From contig NC_077245.1 of the NCBI RefSeq assembly GCF_947179165.1, positions 51,427,286 through 51,491,285 on the forward strand: a stretch of 64,000 bases of DNA, read 5' to 3'. The stretch is from Solanum dulcamara (Eukaryota > Streptophyta > Magnoliopsida > Solanales > Solanaceae). The notes beneath the pieces were generated by a model. That model saw only the letters and a program-made list of their open reading frames with translations. It was not told the origin of the DNA and made no database searches. Made by a program: the position numbers and the translations under genes. This document shows, piece after piece, positions 1-11,439 of the stretch. Position 1 is the first letter of the stretch; each line of letters starts with the position of its first letter.

Positions 1-3000
1 CCCCAACAATCTGAAAATTACCTCCAAATATGCCTAGCAAAATGGCATGGAATGAATATGTGATATATATTATCCCACCCAAGGATGTAACAATAAGAAC
101 ACTTGACAGGTTGATATCCAAGGGATACAATACTTCCATTTTAGGGCATTTGTTTCTGAGGGATCTGTAGACCAAGAAGGATAACTTGAAAGGTATATTA
201 TTATTCTGTATAATGGTGCATGTCATGCTTTTTCTTCTTTCTTTCCTGACCTGGTTCCAAGCTGATACACAAGTGAACTTCCTATTTGGATTTAGTTTCT
301 AGAAGGTTGTATCTTAAATGCCAGGTTGATTTTTGAAGGAGGTGTTGAGAACCTTCTGTACAAGGTGGTGTGGGGCATGATGTCTCACTTTCTCCTAATT
401 CCACACATCATTAATCAAGAACTTAGATATTGTGATATTGTTGAGCCTAGGAAGATAGTCATTGTGATTTGTTAGGGGTCCAATTCCTAGCCAATTATCC
501 CACTAGAAACTGCAGTTACCTGAGTTAATTTGCCACTGAATATGAGGCTTCATATCATCTTTATTTGTCAACATATTCTTCCACATAAGACATTGGCCAG
601 TGTGCCATTTCTTGATCACTGGATATGCCCTTTGGCAATACTTAGCCTTCAAAAATTCTCCCCATAGAGTCTTCTTAGACCGAAAGAGCCACAACTACTT
701 GTATTGCAAGGCTAAGCATACATCATTTAGATTTTTCATGTCAATACCTCCTTCTTTCATAGGATAGATAAGTGTTTCCCATGATGCCCAGTCATCTTTT
801 CTCTTCTCTTTGTTCCTCCACCAAAAAAATTCTGCTATAAGAGACTTAATTTTTTTGAGGGTAGTGGTAATAGGAGTAATAGTAGACAAGAGATGAATAG
901 GAAGGGATTGTAGCACAGATTTCTCTAAGGTAGCTCTACCCCCATAGCTCAACATTTTATTCTGTCACCCTTTAATTCTAGAGATGACCTTGGATACCAT
1001 ACTAGTAAGGTATATAATCCTTTTCCTCCCTATGTATAGGGGACATCCCAAATAATTGATAGGACCATGAGTAGACTTTAAACCAGTGATGATAGTGACC
1101 TTTTCCATAGACTCACTATTTGTATTCAAAGGAATCATGCACTAACTTTTATCCTTGTTAATAAGTTGCCCTGAACTTTGTTCATAAACCTGCAATGTCT
1201 TAGTGATCAATTTTAGAGATTATTTGTATGTTAAAGTGAATATGATTATGTCATCAGCAAAGCTCAAATGATTAATCAAAGGACCCTTCTTCTCCATGTG
1301 AAAGCCTCTCTATAGGTAGTGGTGGTGCAGGTTGTTGAGCATTCTGGATAGTACCTCAGCACTTATTATAAAAAAAACTAGGAGAGAATGGGTCTCCCTA
1401 CTTGAGGCCTCTGGTAAAGTGGAAGAAACCATACCTACTACCATTCACAATAACTGAATACCACTTGTTGGCCATTATCCTCCAAACCAAATCTATAAAT
1501 AATTCTCCAAAACCCATTCTTCTCATCACTAGACATACAAATGACTAAGATACCCTGTCATAAGCTTTGTCCATATATAGTTTAATAACAATATTATCTC
1601 CAAGCTTGGGCTTTTTGATACTATGAATAATTTCCTATGCCAGCATTATATTTTTTTAAATGCTTCTTCCTTGGACAAACCCTGATTGGTTTTCAAAAAT
1701 TAGTTGAGGAAGAATGGGAGATAGCCTGAGCTACAACACTTTGGATATGACTTTATTGATAAAATTGCTAAGAGATATGGGTCTGAACTTAGTCAACTTA
1801 TTAGGATGGTCTACTTTTGGGAGTAGGGCCAAACATGCAGGAGAGAAAAACTTGGGAATAGAATGGCCACAGAAAAAAATTGTACCAAGTATAATAAGTC
1901 TTCACTAATGATATCCCAACAAGTATGGAAGAATTTGCCATTAAATCCATCTGGACCTGCAGCTGACACAACACTTGTAGAAAATACAGCCTCTTTCAAT
2001 TCCTCCTTAGTAGGTATAGCATTAAGGGATTAGTTATGTTGATATCTTATGATATTGGGGATACAATTTAGCATATCTTTATTGATCAGATCCTCTTTCC
2101 CAGTGAAAATATTTTCAAAATGAGAAAAAGCAGGAGTGGAAATATTCTCATCACCCTGAATGGTATTGCCCTAGTCATCAGTGAGTTTATGGATGAACAA
2201 TCTTCTTGTCCTTCCTTTGATGATAGCATGAAAGTATTTGGAATAGGCATCTCCATGCTTAAACTACTGAAGCTAAGTCTTTTTGTTTAAGGATGAACTA
2301 ATCAGTCTTCAAGTATCTAATATAATGAGCATTCACCTGGTTAAGCTTGGTTCTATTTCCTTCAGAATTGTCATGAATAATATCATCCTCTACTTGCTTT
2401 AGTTTTTCTTCAAATTCTTTAACTGCTTCAAATATGTCACCATATTGTTGTCTAGACCAATTGCTAAGAGTCTTAGACACCCTCTTAAGTTTTAAGTGAA
2501 AGATTCTCATAGGAGTTCCTTCCATAGGTCTTTCCTAGCAAATTCTAACAGTGTCCAGAAATGTTTGGTTCTCCACCTAGCAATGGAGGAACTTGAAATA
2601 TTTGGTGGGACTACAGTGTTTATCTTTGCATTCCAGTAATAGAGGATAGTGATCTGAACCTATAAAACCGAGATGAGTCACTTTAGTCATAGGCATCAAC
2701 TCTAGCCACCTATTATTCACCATTGCTCTATCTAACCTCTTCTAAATTCTAGTCTTATTATCCCTATTGTTACACCATGTAAATATTTTACCATGAAAAC
2801 CCAAATCAACGAGTCCACATGCTTCAATCACATATATGAACTCAAAACTCTTGTTCATATTGTAAGGTTGCCCTCCTATCTTCTCCTCAATATATGTGAT
2901 CACATTAAAGTCTCCAACAGTACACCAAGGTTTCTCTATGTTAGAAAACTGCAGCATCTTCTCCCAAAGGCTTCTTCTCATGTAATCCTTACACTTAGCA

Positions 3001-3310
3001 TAGACAAATGTAATAATATGAGAAACAGGACTAGACACGTGTTTGATCTCATAATTTATCTATTGCTCATCTTGATCTAAGATGGAGAAATCCACATCTT
3101 GATTCCAGAAAAGCCAAATCTTATTATTAGAATTATGATTGGACTTGTTTATTCTTAGCTAATTTCTATAGTAGTTGAGCTGAGATTTATTATAAAAAGG
3201 TTCACGGATTGTCAACATAGAGAGGTTAGATAATCCTTGAGTTTTTGGAGTCTATCCAATGCTCCTTAAGTATCAATACTCCTTGCATTCTAGTATATTG
3301 TACTAATCAT
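1..3310 (-). pseudogene. LINE ORF2: endonuclease-reverse transcriptase (partial, decayed)
   Basis: In a living copy this protein nicks target DNA and copies the LINE RNA into it. The ATG at 3308-3310 begins MISTIY, followed by an early stop. The apurinic-type endonuclease follows with GDFN (2904-2915), TWCNNR and the SDH catalytic triplet (2649-2657). The reverse transcriptase core is at about 1900-950: a palm motif around YMDKAYDRV (about 1549-1584), GLK-stop-GDPFSP (about 1381-1410, Gln codon now TAG) and the catalytic FADD (1250-1261). From about 700 to 1 the reading continues through the thumb region into a zf-RVT-like zinc-binding domain (FTCVSAWNQVR near 280-250), cut by the window edge. 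Frame must be switched several times and many stops are present. The identification rests on the motif order and is firm. Confidence 0.9.
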
Positions 3311-6300
3311 CAAGATTTCTGAGATTTGGACCTTGTGTTGATCCTACTCTCACACATAGCATTATCAGAGCTTGTGGTGACAAGCTGTTTCTTTTTCTTC
3401 TTCTTTTCTTGTTGATCCCTATAAGATAAAATATTCTTCTCAGAAACCTACTGTATTTCATTCTAAATTGTAGTATCTATGATAGAATCAATTGCCTTTA
3501 GGAGATGAGTACTGGTTTCCTCATCCTCATCATGATTTTGTTCCCTCTAATTAGGATCCTCCTCATCCTCAGAGTGAGTAACTCTGTAAAGGGGACTACG
3601 TTATTTTATGCATCCAACAATTAAAAGAGTTTGCAAAAGACATACTATATAGGGCCACTCGCCCTGGTTCAAATACCATTTTATCCTACCTCGCTTACCG
3701 CCCCTCAGGCTTAAAAGCCTTTTCTTTGTCACCACTTACCTAGATCGATATGGCTAGTTTTCTAGAAAGATTTCTAGCTTGAATTAAGGCTTTGAATCAC
3801 CTCTCCTCTCTTTGTAACTAGAGAGGTAGGCAACCTGATTTTAGAGCCACCTTAATTCAGGATGTAGAAAGATCAATCGAATCCTAAAGTTATCCCCCAC
3901 CTGCCTTTTCAGATACAAGTGAGTGAATGTTTTTTCTACTATGAATGAATGACCTCTCCTTACCTAGCATTGCTACTCTTCATTTAGGTCATCTTATATG
4001 GATCATTTATTGAGTACACACACCTTAGTAGAAATAGTTTGGACTTGAAAAGGGGACACATGTATACCTTTCTGCTCTTTAACCAATACATAGCTAACTC
4101 TTTATTATGTATTTTCATCTTGCTTTTTTTCTTCTCTTTCTTGGTTTTTCTTTAAAGCATCTTTTTTGGGAGTCATGTTACTGTTCATGTATCTTTGACC
4201 TGCTTGTAGTTGGAAGAGTGATTGCAGGGGCTCTAGATTTATTCTTATGGTCAACCAAAAGAACTTCCCTCCCCCTGGTATCCCCTTCCTACAAGTTAGT
4301 AGGTGTCTCATTTATTCCCCCATCCTCACCTCCATCAACTACTTCAGCAGTAGTAGTTAAAATATTAAAATTAAAACTATGGGGGAGCCATGGGGGTATG
4401 GGAGAATTGAGTCAATACTTGAGTTTTTCTCTTTGGTAAAATTGCAATCCATAACATCCAATGTAGTAGCTAGATCAATTCTAGTAGTAGCATCCTTACT
4501 TTGTTTATTTTGTGGAGGTCTGGCATTTTTATTGTCATGAACAACCTACTTTATAAGATTATGGGGACTGGGATTTTAATTTCTATGGGGTGAGGGAGGT
4601 TGTCTCTAGACTCCAAAGATAACATTATAATTTTAGGAATTATACTCATTAGTTTTAGAGATCATACATTTCTACTGCATATTCCTTGCTTGTTGGTTGT
4701 CTCTTATGAGAGATTGAGGAGGTACATAACTTTCTCCTTGTTGCATCATGCCTTGTTTCCTTTGTTGTTGTGTTTCTTGTTGGTGAAATTGACCATTCTT
4801 CTTGCCCTTTTTCTTTTGAGTTTGCCATTTCTTCTTTTCTTGAATATTTTCCTCTTTCACAGTAAGATTATTACGTTGCTGCTCCTTGGAGTTTTTATCC
4901 TCTTGACTCTACAACTCATTACTCTTACCAGTTGTTGCTTTATTTTTGGTTCTTGCATCTTCTTCTTGTGCCTTTCTTCTCTTATTCTCTTCATCCCTTC
5001 TTCTCACAATTCATACATTGCTAGTATAGCCTTGATGCATGCAGTAGTGACAATACTCAGGCACTCCCTCATATTGAATAGGCTTCCATCTACCCTCACC
5101 ATTCTCATCATCATCAAACCCCATCCAAATATGTTGAGGTCTTTGCTTGGTCATATCTATTTGAATGTTGACTTTAGCTACACTACCCCTTGTCTTGTTA
5201 TATGTGGCCAAGTCCAAGAACAATACCTTACCAATAGGGGATAATAAAGGAGTTACCACTTCAAGACAGTAGCAGTGCCATGGAAACTCAGGTAGAATTA
5301 CCCAAATAGGCACCAAAGGATTTTCTTCCTCTAGTTTAAAAGTAGGGGTCCAGATTTGCAACCTCGTGAGTTGGCTTTGAATAAATATATTCCCTTTGGA
5401 CCACATGTTGAGTATTATAATCATTTTCCAAATCAATATAAAGGTGCCTTGAGTTGAAATGAATGAGTTTAACCCCGCCTCTAAGTTTAGCTTGGATAAT
5501 AAATTCTCTCCCAATGATCTCCATTTTAGGCATAGTGTTGGTAAACTTACCAATAAGTGTATATTTACACATAGCAGCAAGCTTGACCATGAAGTCATCT
5601 TTTCTGAACATCACAGCAGGATAACTTGTTTAGTAGTAATCTTAGGAGGACTTATATCAATAGGTGCATTAGTCACAACTTCTTGAGCTCTTAATCTTGT
5701 AGCAAGAGTATGAGGGATGACGGGGTTTGGAGGATTAGGGACATTGGAGTTAAGAGCTTTGGATTGGTTGGTAGGCTTAGGAACTTGGTTTTTTCTGTTA
5801 TCCTGCATATTCTTTTGGTTTCCTTTGGTAGTGTTAGGTTTGTAGGTCTCAAAATTTTTGGATACTCTCAAAGGATTGGTGTTAGGAAGGTAAGGTTTCT
5901 GTTTGGATTGTTGGCTTTCCTTAGAACCTTTTTATTGGTTCTCAAGACTTAGCTCTTTATTTTTCTTAGAATTACCATTTTCCTATATTCCTTGAGCATT
6001 TTTCTCCTGATCACTACCAGTTACAACAACAATGATTTGATCATTTTAGGTCTGAACATTATTACCCTTATAATTGTTACCCAAATTCAAAGGAAACTCA
6101 GCAGACCTTACACTAGAAACATTTTGAACTTGCTACATATTAGAGGTTAAATTAACAGTATTTGTTCAATTGACTTAGCATGCAATTGAGAATCAATATT
6201 ATTGTTAACATGATTAACAAATCAGATTAAGAGGGAGTAGTAGACTTGGAGGACTTATCTCGAGTTTCCATTGCAGACTTACTATTGCATTGCTGATCAT

Positions 6301-6952
6301 TCCCTTAGATATCTTGAAGGTCAAGTGGTTCTTGATCATATTCACTTGTATAATCGACCACTTATTTTCCATTCATTTTCTGGTTCAATTGGTCATGAGA
6401 ATTCAATTCTTTCAAAAAAAAATCATCAGAATCAGTGTGTTCTTGACTGCTACAATTGTCGGAGTTCCAATTAATAATCAAATTCTGTGGGGAAGTTTCA
6501 AAGTGGCACTTTGGGATAGAGAGATACTCTACCGCCTGAGGAATATTTTGGCATTCATTTTGTTTAATTTGGATGGCCGAAGCTCCGGCGCCACCACCGT
6601 ATTCTTTGTTGGTGATGATTCCTTTGGCAAAATTGACTAAAATTGTGACCTCGGATGCACTATGACCTGGAGAGTAATCCCTAGTAGTTCCTTTGTCTTG
6701 AATCATACCGGGACCCTCTTGAATTTGGAGATGCATCTCAGGTATATGAGAAGTTTCGATTGTGATAATGGAGTCTTGCCCGATCAAATGTACTTGAGTC
6801 AATCTAGCTTCACTTGAAATTGCTATTGTATTTTCAATTTGTTTTTACAGATTTGAAGTATTATTAGCTGGATTAGAGGATGATACTTGATGAGTTATAT
6901 TCATTTTGCGATCCGGTGGCCTGGGGAGCTCCACAGGCGGTGGTGAGGCCAT
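3310..6952 (-). pseudogene. LINE ORF1: DUF4283 / zinc-knuckle RNA-binding protein (decayed)
   Basis: Plant LINE ORF1 proteins bind the element RNA. The chosen start is the ATG at 6950-6952, giving MASPPPVELPRPPDR, a proline-rich start usual for plant LINE ORF1. A Ser/Asn/Pro-rich region follows. A DUF4283-like domain lies at about 5614-5100, split by a frameshift near 5340. A CCHC-like knuckle, CHYCMHQGY (about 5045-5011), has its His changed to Tyr. A Lys/Gln/Glu-rich tail then runs to about 4100. The protein ends RSKSQKS with TGA at 3310-3312, whose last base is the first base of the ORF2 ATG. The block 3598-4100 is hard to read as ORF1 and may be inserted. Stops occur throughout. Confidence 0.8.
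3598..4100. other. Unassigned block inside LINE ORF1
   Basis: These roughly 500 bases interrupt the acidic/basic low-complexity C-terminal part of ORF1. I see no conserved domain in either orientation. On the plus strand GGTTCAAATACC near 3668 resembles a Pol III B box, so a tRNA-derived SINE is possible, but no convincing A box 30-40 bases upstream, tail or target-site duplication was found. It could equally be divergent ORF1. Confidence 0.3.
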
Positions 6953-7001
6953 TCTGGCTGACTTGAGATGATGAACAGTGTGTTCGAAAAATATTTTTTA
7001 C

Positions 7002-7166
7002 CGTTAGTAAGAAACTAGGGCATTTGAGATTTGACCTTAAATTATTGAACTGATTTTGTGAATTAGAGAACCGGAAAGATGATTAGACAATTAGTAAGAA
7101 ACTAGGGCATTTGAGATTTTGACCTTAAATTATTGAACTAATGTTGTGAATTAGAGAACTGGAAAG
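7002..7166. repeat. Tandem duplication, two copies of about 77-88 bp
   Basis: A segment starting TAGTAAGAAACTAGGGCATT occurs at about 7003-7080 and again at about 7090-7166 with only a few differences. It lies just beyond the LINE 5' end, in the leader of the plus-strand retroelement. Confidence 0.85.
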
Positions 7167-7815
7167 ATGTTTAATTTAAGGTTATAATCAATGAATTGAT
7201 TAATAGATAGGCATATTGAACTAATTTTGTTGTGCTTTGTGAATAAAATTACTGATCTTGAAGTTTTATTTCAATCAAGGGTTTTCTACAAGTCGTAGGT
7301 GAAACTAGGATTCATAGTTACCAGGGTACACCTGACCTAAGGATCAGTGATTAACCCTCACATGCATCAACCTTTATGAGTCTAATTATGAATCGTAGAA
7401 TATTATACATCTCATCAATTGGATTCGTCAAAATAAAAGATGAATTTATAGTAACTAAGTATTTGGACACTCAACTTGTATGAATACATTCTACATGTCA
7501 TAAACTTGTCTATGGATCATAGATTGACTCGTACAAGTCACGTGCCTAAACATACTGGCATAGAACTGAGTCCACGAATGACCCTTACAATCCGTAGAAA
7601 CTTCTACAGTCATAAGGTCTACTTATAGACTAGATTCATAGATTAAATAATTGTAGGCCTGATTTTACAAGTTGGTTCTATGGGTCATAGTCTCTTCTAC
7701 GACCCGTAGATACCTTCTTGTAGAACAAAAAATAGTAGATTACCAGTTAATGTTTTTTATCTTTTCTTGATTTTTTTTAAAATGAATGTGCACTAATTGT
7801 ATCTCCACAGGTACA
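7167..7815 (+). other. Retroelement leader with short degenerate palindromes
   Basis: There is no coding sequence. From about 7480 to 7725 the leader is studded with variants of a short word built from CGTAG/CTACG, the clearest being TCTACGACCCGTAGA at 7696-7710. The last 20 bases before the gag-like ATG (TTGTATCTCCACAG then GTACA) look like an intron 3' splice site; the matching 5' site was not identified. Confidence 0.5.
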
Positions 7816-9896
7816 ATGCCTCCCAAACAAACACTGTAGAAGAATGGTAGAAATAAGAAGGTTTCAAGAAAGGAAGCCAAAAAGATTTTTAAAAAATGGA
7901 TACGGGATAAACCAACGGACACCGAGAATGGTGGGTCCGAGAAGGAATACTTCATTGACTCTGAGACACCACTTGTTCGACGACCCAAATCAGACAGCTC
8001 CAAAAATATCATCCCAGTTTCGGAGCATAGAGAAGGCTCTTCTCCTCCTCATACCGCAACACCATCCATATCCCCCCCAATCTGAAGAGAGGGATTCAAT
8101 TGAAGTAGGAGAAAGCGATGATGATTTTGTGGCCCAATCTACTTCAGGTTAAGTGTCCGAGGGTATGTCAATGCCTGAGAATCCCTCCATATCATTCTAC
8201 ATTCGATGAAAACCAAAAAAATGGTGTATTGATGGGCTGTTTGATTTTTATCGGATGGGGCAGGAGAAGAACGATCACCAAAAATCAAGAGGGCGTATTA
8301 CTGAGAGGCCACATGTTATCACAACTAATCTCGAGGTAGTCCCAAAGATTTGCAATCAATTTTGTTGCCATTGATTAGAGTGGATAGCAGAGCTTTCAGG
8401 CAGCTATAGTAATGCTATGGTGCGAGAATTTTATGCATCGTATGCGATAATGATCAAGAAGAATTTTCCATTTGGAGCAGCCTACATTATTGACTACATC
8501 ATCAAAGATGTCCTAGTTGATTTATCCAAGGAGAAATTCTGACGGGTTATCTACAGCCCAAACTTTCCACCGGCAGCCCTAATGGCCGGGCTTGATCACA
8601 AGATGAAAGTAGTGCGGTAAAAAAATGCCATGAGGTATATGATACAACTTAGAGAGTTACTTAGATGGGTGGATGCTTATATAACTGAGCATGGAATAGC
8701 AGCAAATTGGGTATCACACCCGACTCCGATAAAGAAAGCTTCTGTAAACATTGAAACCAAGTTTTAGTGGGCTATCATCCGACACTGACTTTGCTCGACC
8801 AATGCCGATAACTACTTGACACTAGATTGAGTTGCGATCTTTGTTATCTTAATGGCTGGATATGAGGTTGATTTTGTGAAAATCATCACTACCTAGGTAC
8901 ATGAGCAGGCCATTCGGAGAAATAATATAATTGTTTTCCCCTACGTTGTCTTTGTATTGTGTCATGAGGACATAGTCCCATTGATTACAGGGGTTGACCC
9001 ATTGATCAGATTTAATAGGATACAAGATGTTGGACTTATTCAGGATGATATAAACCCTGTCGACCAACAACATGCTCCGCATCTGAAGGTGAGGTTACCT
9101 AATTTTGAGATTGTTAAGAAGCTTGTCCAAGCTGATCCAGCAACTATTTCATATCATGAGACACCCTCCATAGAGCCATTTGAGACTACCCCAACTTCCT
9201 CTATAGTCCCATCTACTAGCACGCCGCGTCTAGAGCCCACAAGCTTAGTCACCATCTTGGTCAAAGCCTTACAGACCTTGATGCAGTAGCAAGCCCAAAA
9301 AGAGTCCCAACTTGGTCATTTAATTCATAAGCTCAAATTGTGTGTCCAAAAATCTATTAATGAATTATAGAAGCACACAACAGCAAAGTTTGAGGCTTGC
9401 CTTGGCTGATCGGAAGTGTCATATTCATGCACGCATTGATGCCTTGGAGAATAGGGTGAATAAGATGTTGTAGTCCTCTTCAAATTCTAACATCATTGCC
9501 ATCAGGATAGAGGTCTGCTTACTATATGCTGAGGTCATATCTTTAGCTACACCAGCTTCTATTTCATTTGTTGTGCCAATTATCCAGCCATCGATGTTGT
9601 TTGATTTATTTGAGAATGATGAGTCATAAGTGTCAAGGGATAAAACACCTCACACTAAATATGGCACTCTGGATATGGCTGAAGCTAGGAAGAGGAAGAA
9701 AAAGGAGCACCAAGATCTAAAGGAGGCCATACGAGCATCTAGACTAGCTGAGGAGATGCGAAAGGAGGAGGAGAGGCAGCATGTTATTAGAGATTTGAGC
9801 TCACGAGTCGACACTCATGATGACTCACAAAATACCATAGTACCACATGCTACCACACCAAGATCCATACCGATGGACCTGAATGCCACTATATAG
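7816..9896 (+). pseudogene. Gag-like 'putative plant transposon protein' (degenerate)
   Basis: The ATG at 7816 opens MPPKQTL followed at once by a stop, then a Lys-rich segment (KEAKKIFKKWIRDK). After one frameshift near 8080 the reading continues as an acidic linker, then a central domain at about 8200-9090 with the phrases MVREFYASY, LMAGYEVDF and VPLITGVDPLI. I recognise these from the plant transposon-associated domain I believe is PF20167, common in Solanaceae. The C-terminus is a charged, probably coiled-coil region (ARKRKKKEHQDLKEAIRASR, about 9673-9740), ending LNATI with TAG at 9894-9896. About ten in-frame stops are present. Its role is not established; in non-autonomous gypsy elements it occupies the gag position. 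A nucleocapsid-like function is inference. Confidence 0.65.
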
Positions 9897-11439
9897 ACTT
9901 CGACGCTCATGCGCCATAGGTTCTTATCCTCTTCCCCTTACATTGTACTTATTGTTGTATTAAATTGAGAATAATGCAAAGTTTTTCTAGTAGGGGTGGG
10001 TTGATTATATCCTTGGGATTTTCTTACCTGTGTTATTTTTCCCAATAGAAATTTCTTTACTTATGTTGAATCGACATGCCTAGAATGTAAATGTGAGATA
10101 AGAGTAAGAATCTATGGCATAATGGTTAGAAGGTTTAAAATGGAAAAATAGAACCTTCCAAAATTTAATTGAAGTATTGTGGTTGTTTCTTTAGGATATT
10201 GACTGTGTAGAATTTTTGTGTGACATGATGTAAACTGAGATGATAACATATGACTTAGACAGAAATATGAACCAGAGATTGATAATTAACAATGAAACTT
10301 GATGCTAGTGTGTGTGAGGTATTTATGTGTTTTGACTATTTGTGTCAATCTAGAGCTTCCCCATTGGTCGTACTATGATGATTGAACTGTTGATTAGGAA
10401 AGGATCATAGGTCATTGTTGAATTAGTCCACTTAGCCTTAAAAGAACCAACCAAAGACTATTTTACAATTTGAACCAATGATTTAAGCCTCTTAAAAAAC
10501 CTTTTTGATTCAATAAAGCATACTTCAAATGTCCCTATCCCTAATTGTAATCTTTTATTTTGGCCCTGGTCCATCCTAGGACAATGTGTACCTCAAATTA
10601 GGCAAACATTCTAAGTAGAGGGGGGCTACTATGAGAGGAAAGCGAGAAGAGAAAGGGCATAAGAAAAGACAAGCAAGAAAATAAAAGGTATGAAAAGAGA
10701 TGTGCGATAAAAAGTAGCGAAAAGAAGAAAAAAAAGGCGAGTGTCCAAGTTGAAAAAAGAACATAGAAAGCATTTGCAATGAAAATCATAAAGCATAAGA
10801 AAAAGTGTTATGGAACAAACAAAACAAAGCCACACCCCAAGCAAAAGTGAAAAGAGGAAAATAAGAGTAAAACAAGTTGTAGGTTGTCCGATGTGGAATC
10901 AAGGTTAATGTAGTGTTTGAGGAAGGCCAAAAGTTACTACAATCCAAATACACCACATCTGTCCCTGAGCCTATGCTATAAGTCAAAAAAGTCCTATAGT
11001 GATCCTAATCCAACGATTCAAGAGTCTAAGTATTGAAAATAAGGGCAAGCTTATGGTATTAAGCATAAAAGGTTTGCATTTTGTTTTGTGAGCGTGAATG
11101 TTTTTTGCATCATGAATTTTAAAGAAATATTACAATATGTGTGAAAAGGGATTTTTTTCAGTGAGGGAACAAGTTACATCATCGAAATAGTCATGAAAAT
11201 GGTGAATATTGTTTTTGCATGTGAATTTGTCTGTTAGTGTTGAAATATATCATATTGATCCACATAAGATAGTTTGATTTGAAATATTAGTTGCAAGATA
11301 TCATGAATGAAAATTGGAAGGGGTTGGGAGTCAATAGCCTTGTGTTTGCTGTAAATTCTTGGTCTTATGTTGTGTTGTGTCATTTTAGTATAGTAGTATC
11401 TCTTAAGGACAAAAAACTATTTTAAGTTGAGAGTTTTGA
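9897..11439 (+). other. Noncoding 3' region with purine-rich tract
   Basis: There is no credible ORF. Between about 10615 and 10870 the plus strand is strongly purine-rich (AGAGGAAAGCGAGAAGAG and similar), so spurious Phe/Ser/Leu-rich ORFs appear on the minus strand. The sequence AAGTTGAGAGTTTTGA at about 11424-11439, directly before the LTR, is in the place of the polypurine tract, although degraded. Confidence 0.5.

Larger units (their letters stand above)
1..6990 (-). mobile_element. L1-type LINE retrotransposon, 3' end outside window
   Basis: Read on the minus strand, the block encodes ORF1 then ORF2 of a plant L1 LINE in the expected order. There are no LTRs. ORF2 runs off the left edge, so the poly(A) tail and target-site duplication are not visible. 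The 5' boundary lies near 6953-7000, between the ORF1 ATG and the repeats at 7002. Many stops and several frameshifts show the copy is dead. ORF1 and ORF2 keep enough motifs for firm classification. Confidence 0.9.

Noticed and set aside
3655..3700. tRNA gene or SINE promoter
   Set aside because: There is only a B-box-like match. No cloverleaf, A box or tail was found.
4600..5244. 214-codon plus-strand ORF rich in Leu and Phe, membrane-like
   Set aside because: It is antisense to the Lys/Gln-rich LINE ORF1, whose complement reads as hydrophobic codons. ORF1 is supported by domain motifs.
10576..10986. Overlapping minus-strand ORFs rich in Phe, Ser and Leu
   Set aside because: They are the complement of a purine-rich noncoding tract. 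No domain is visible, and several frames are open at once.
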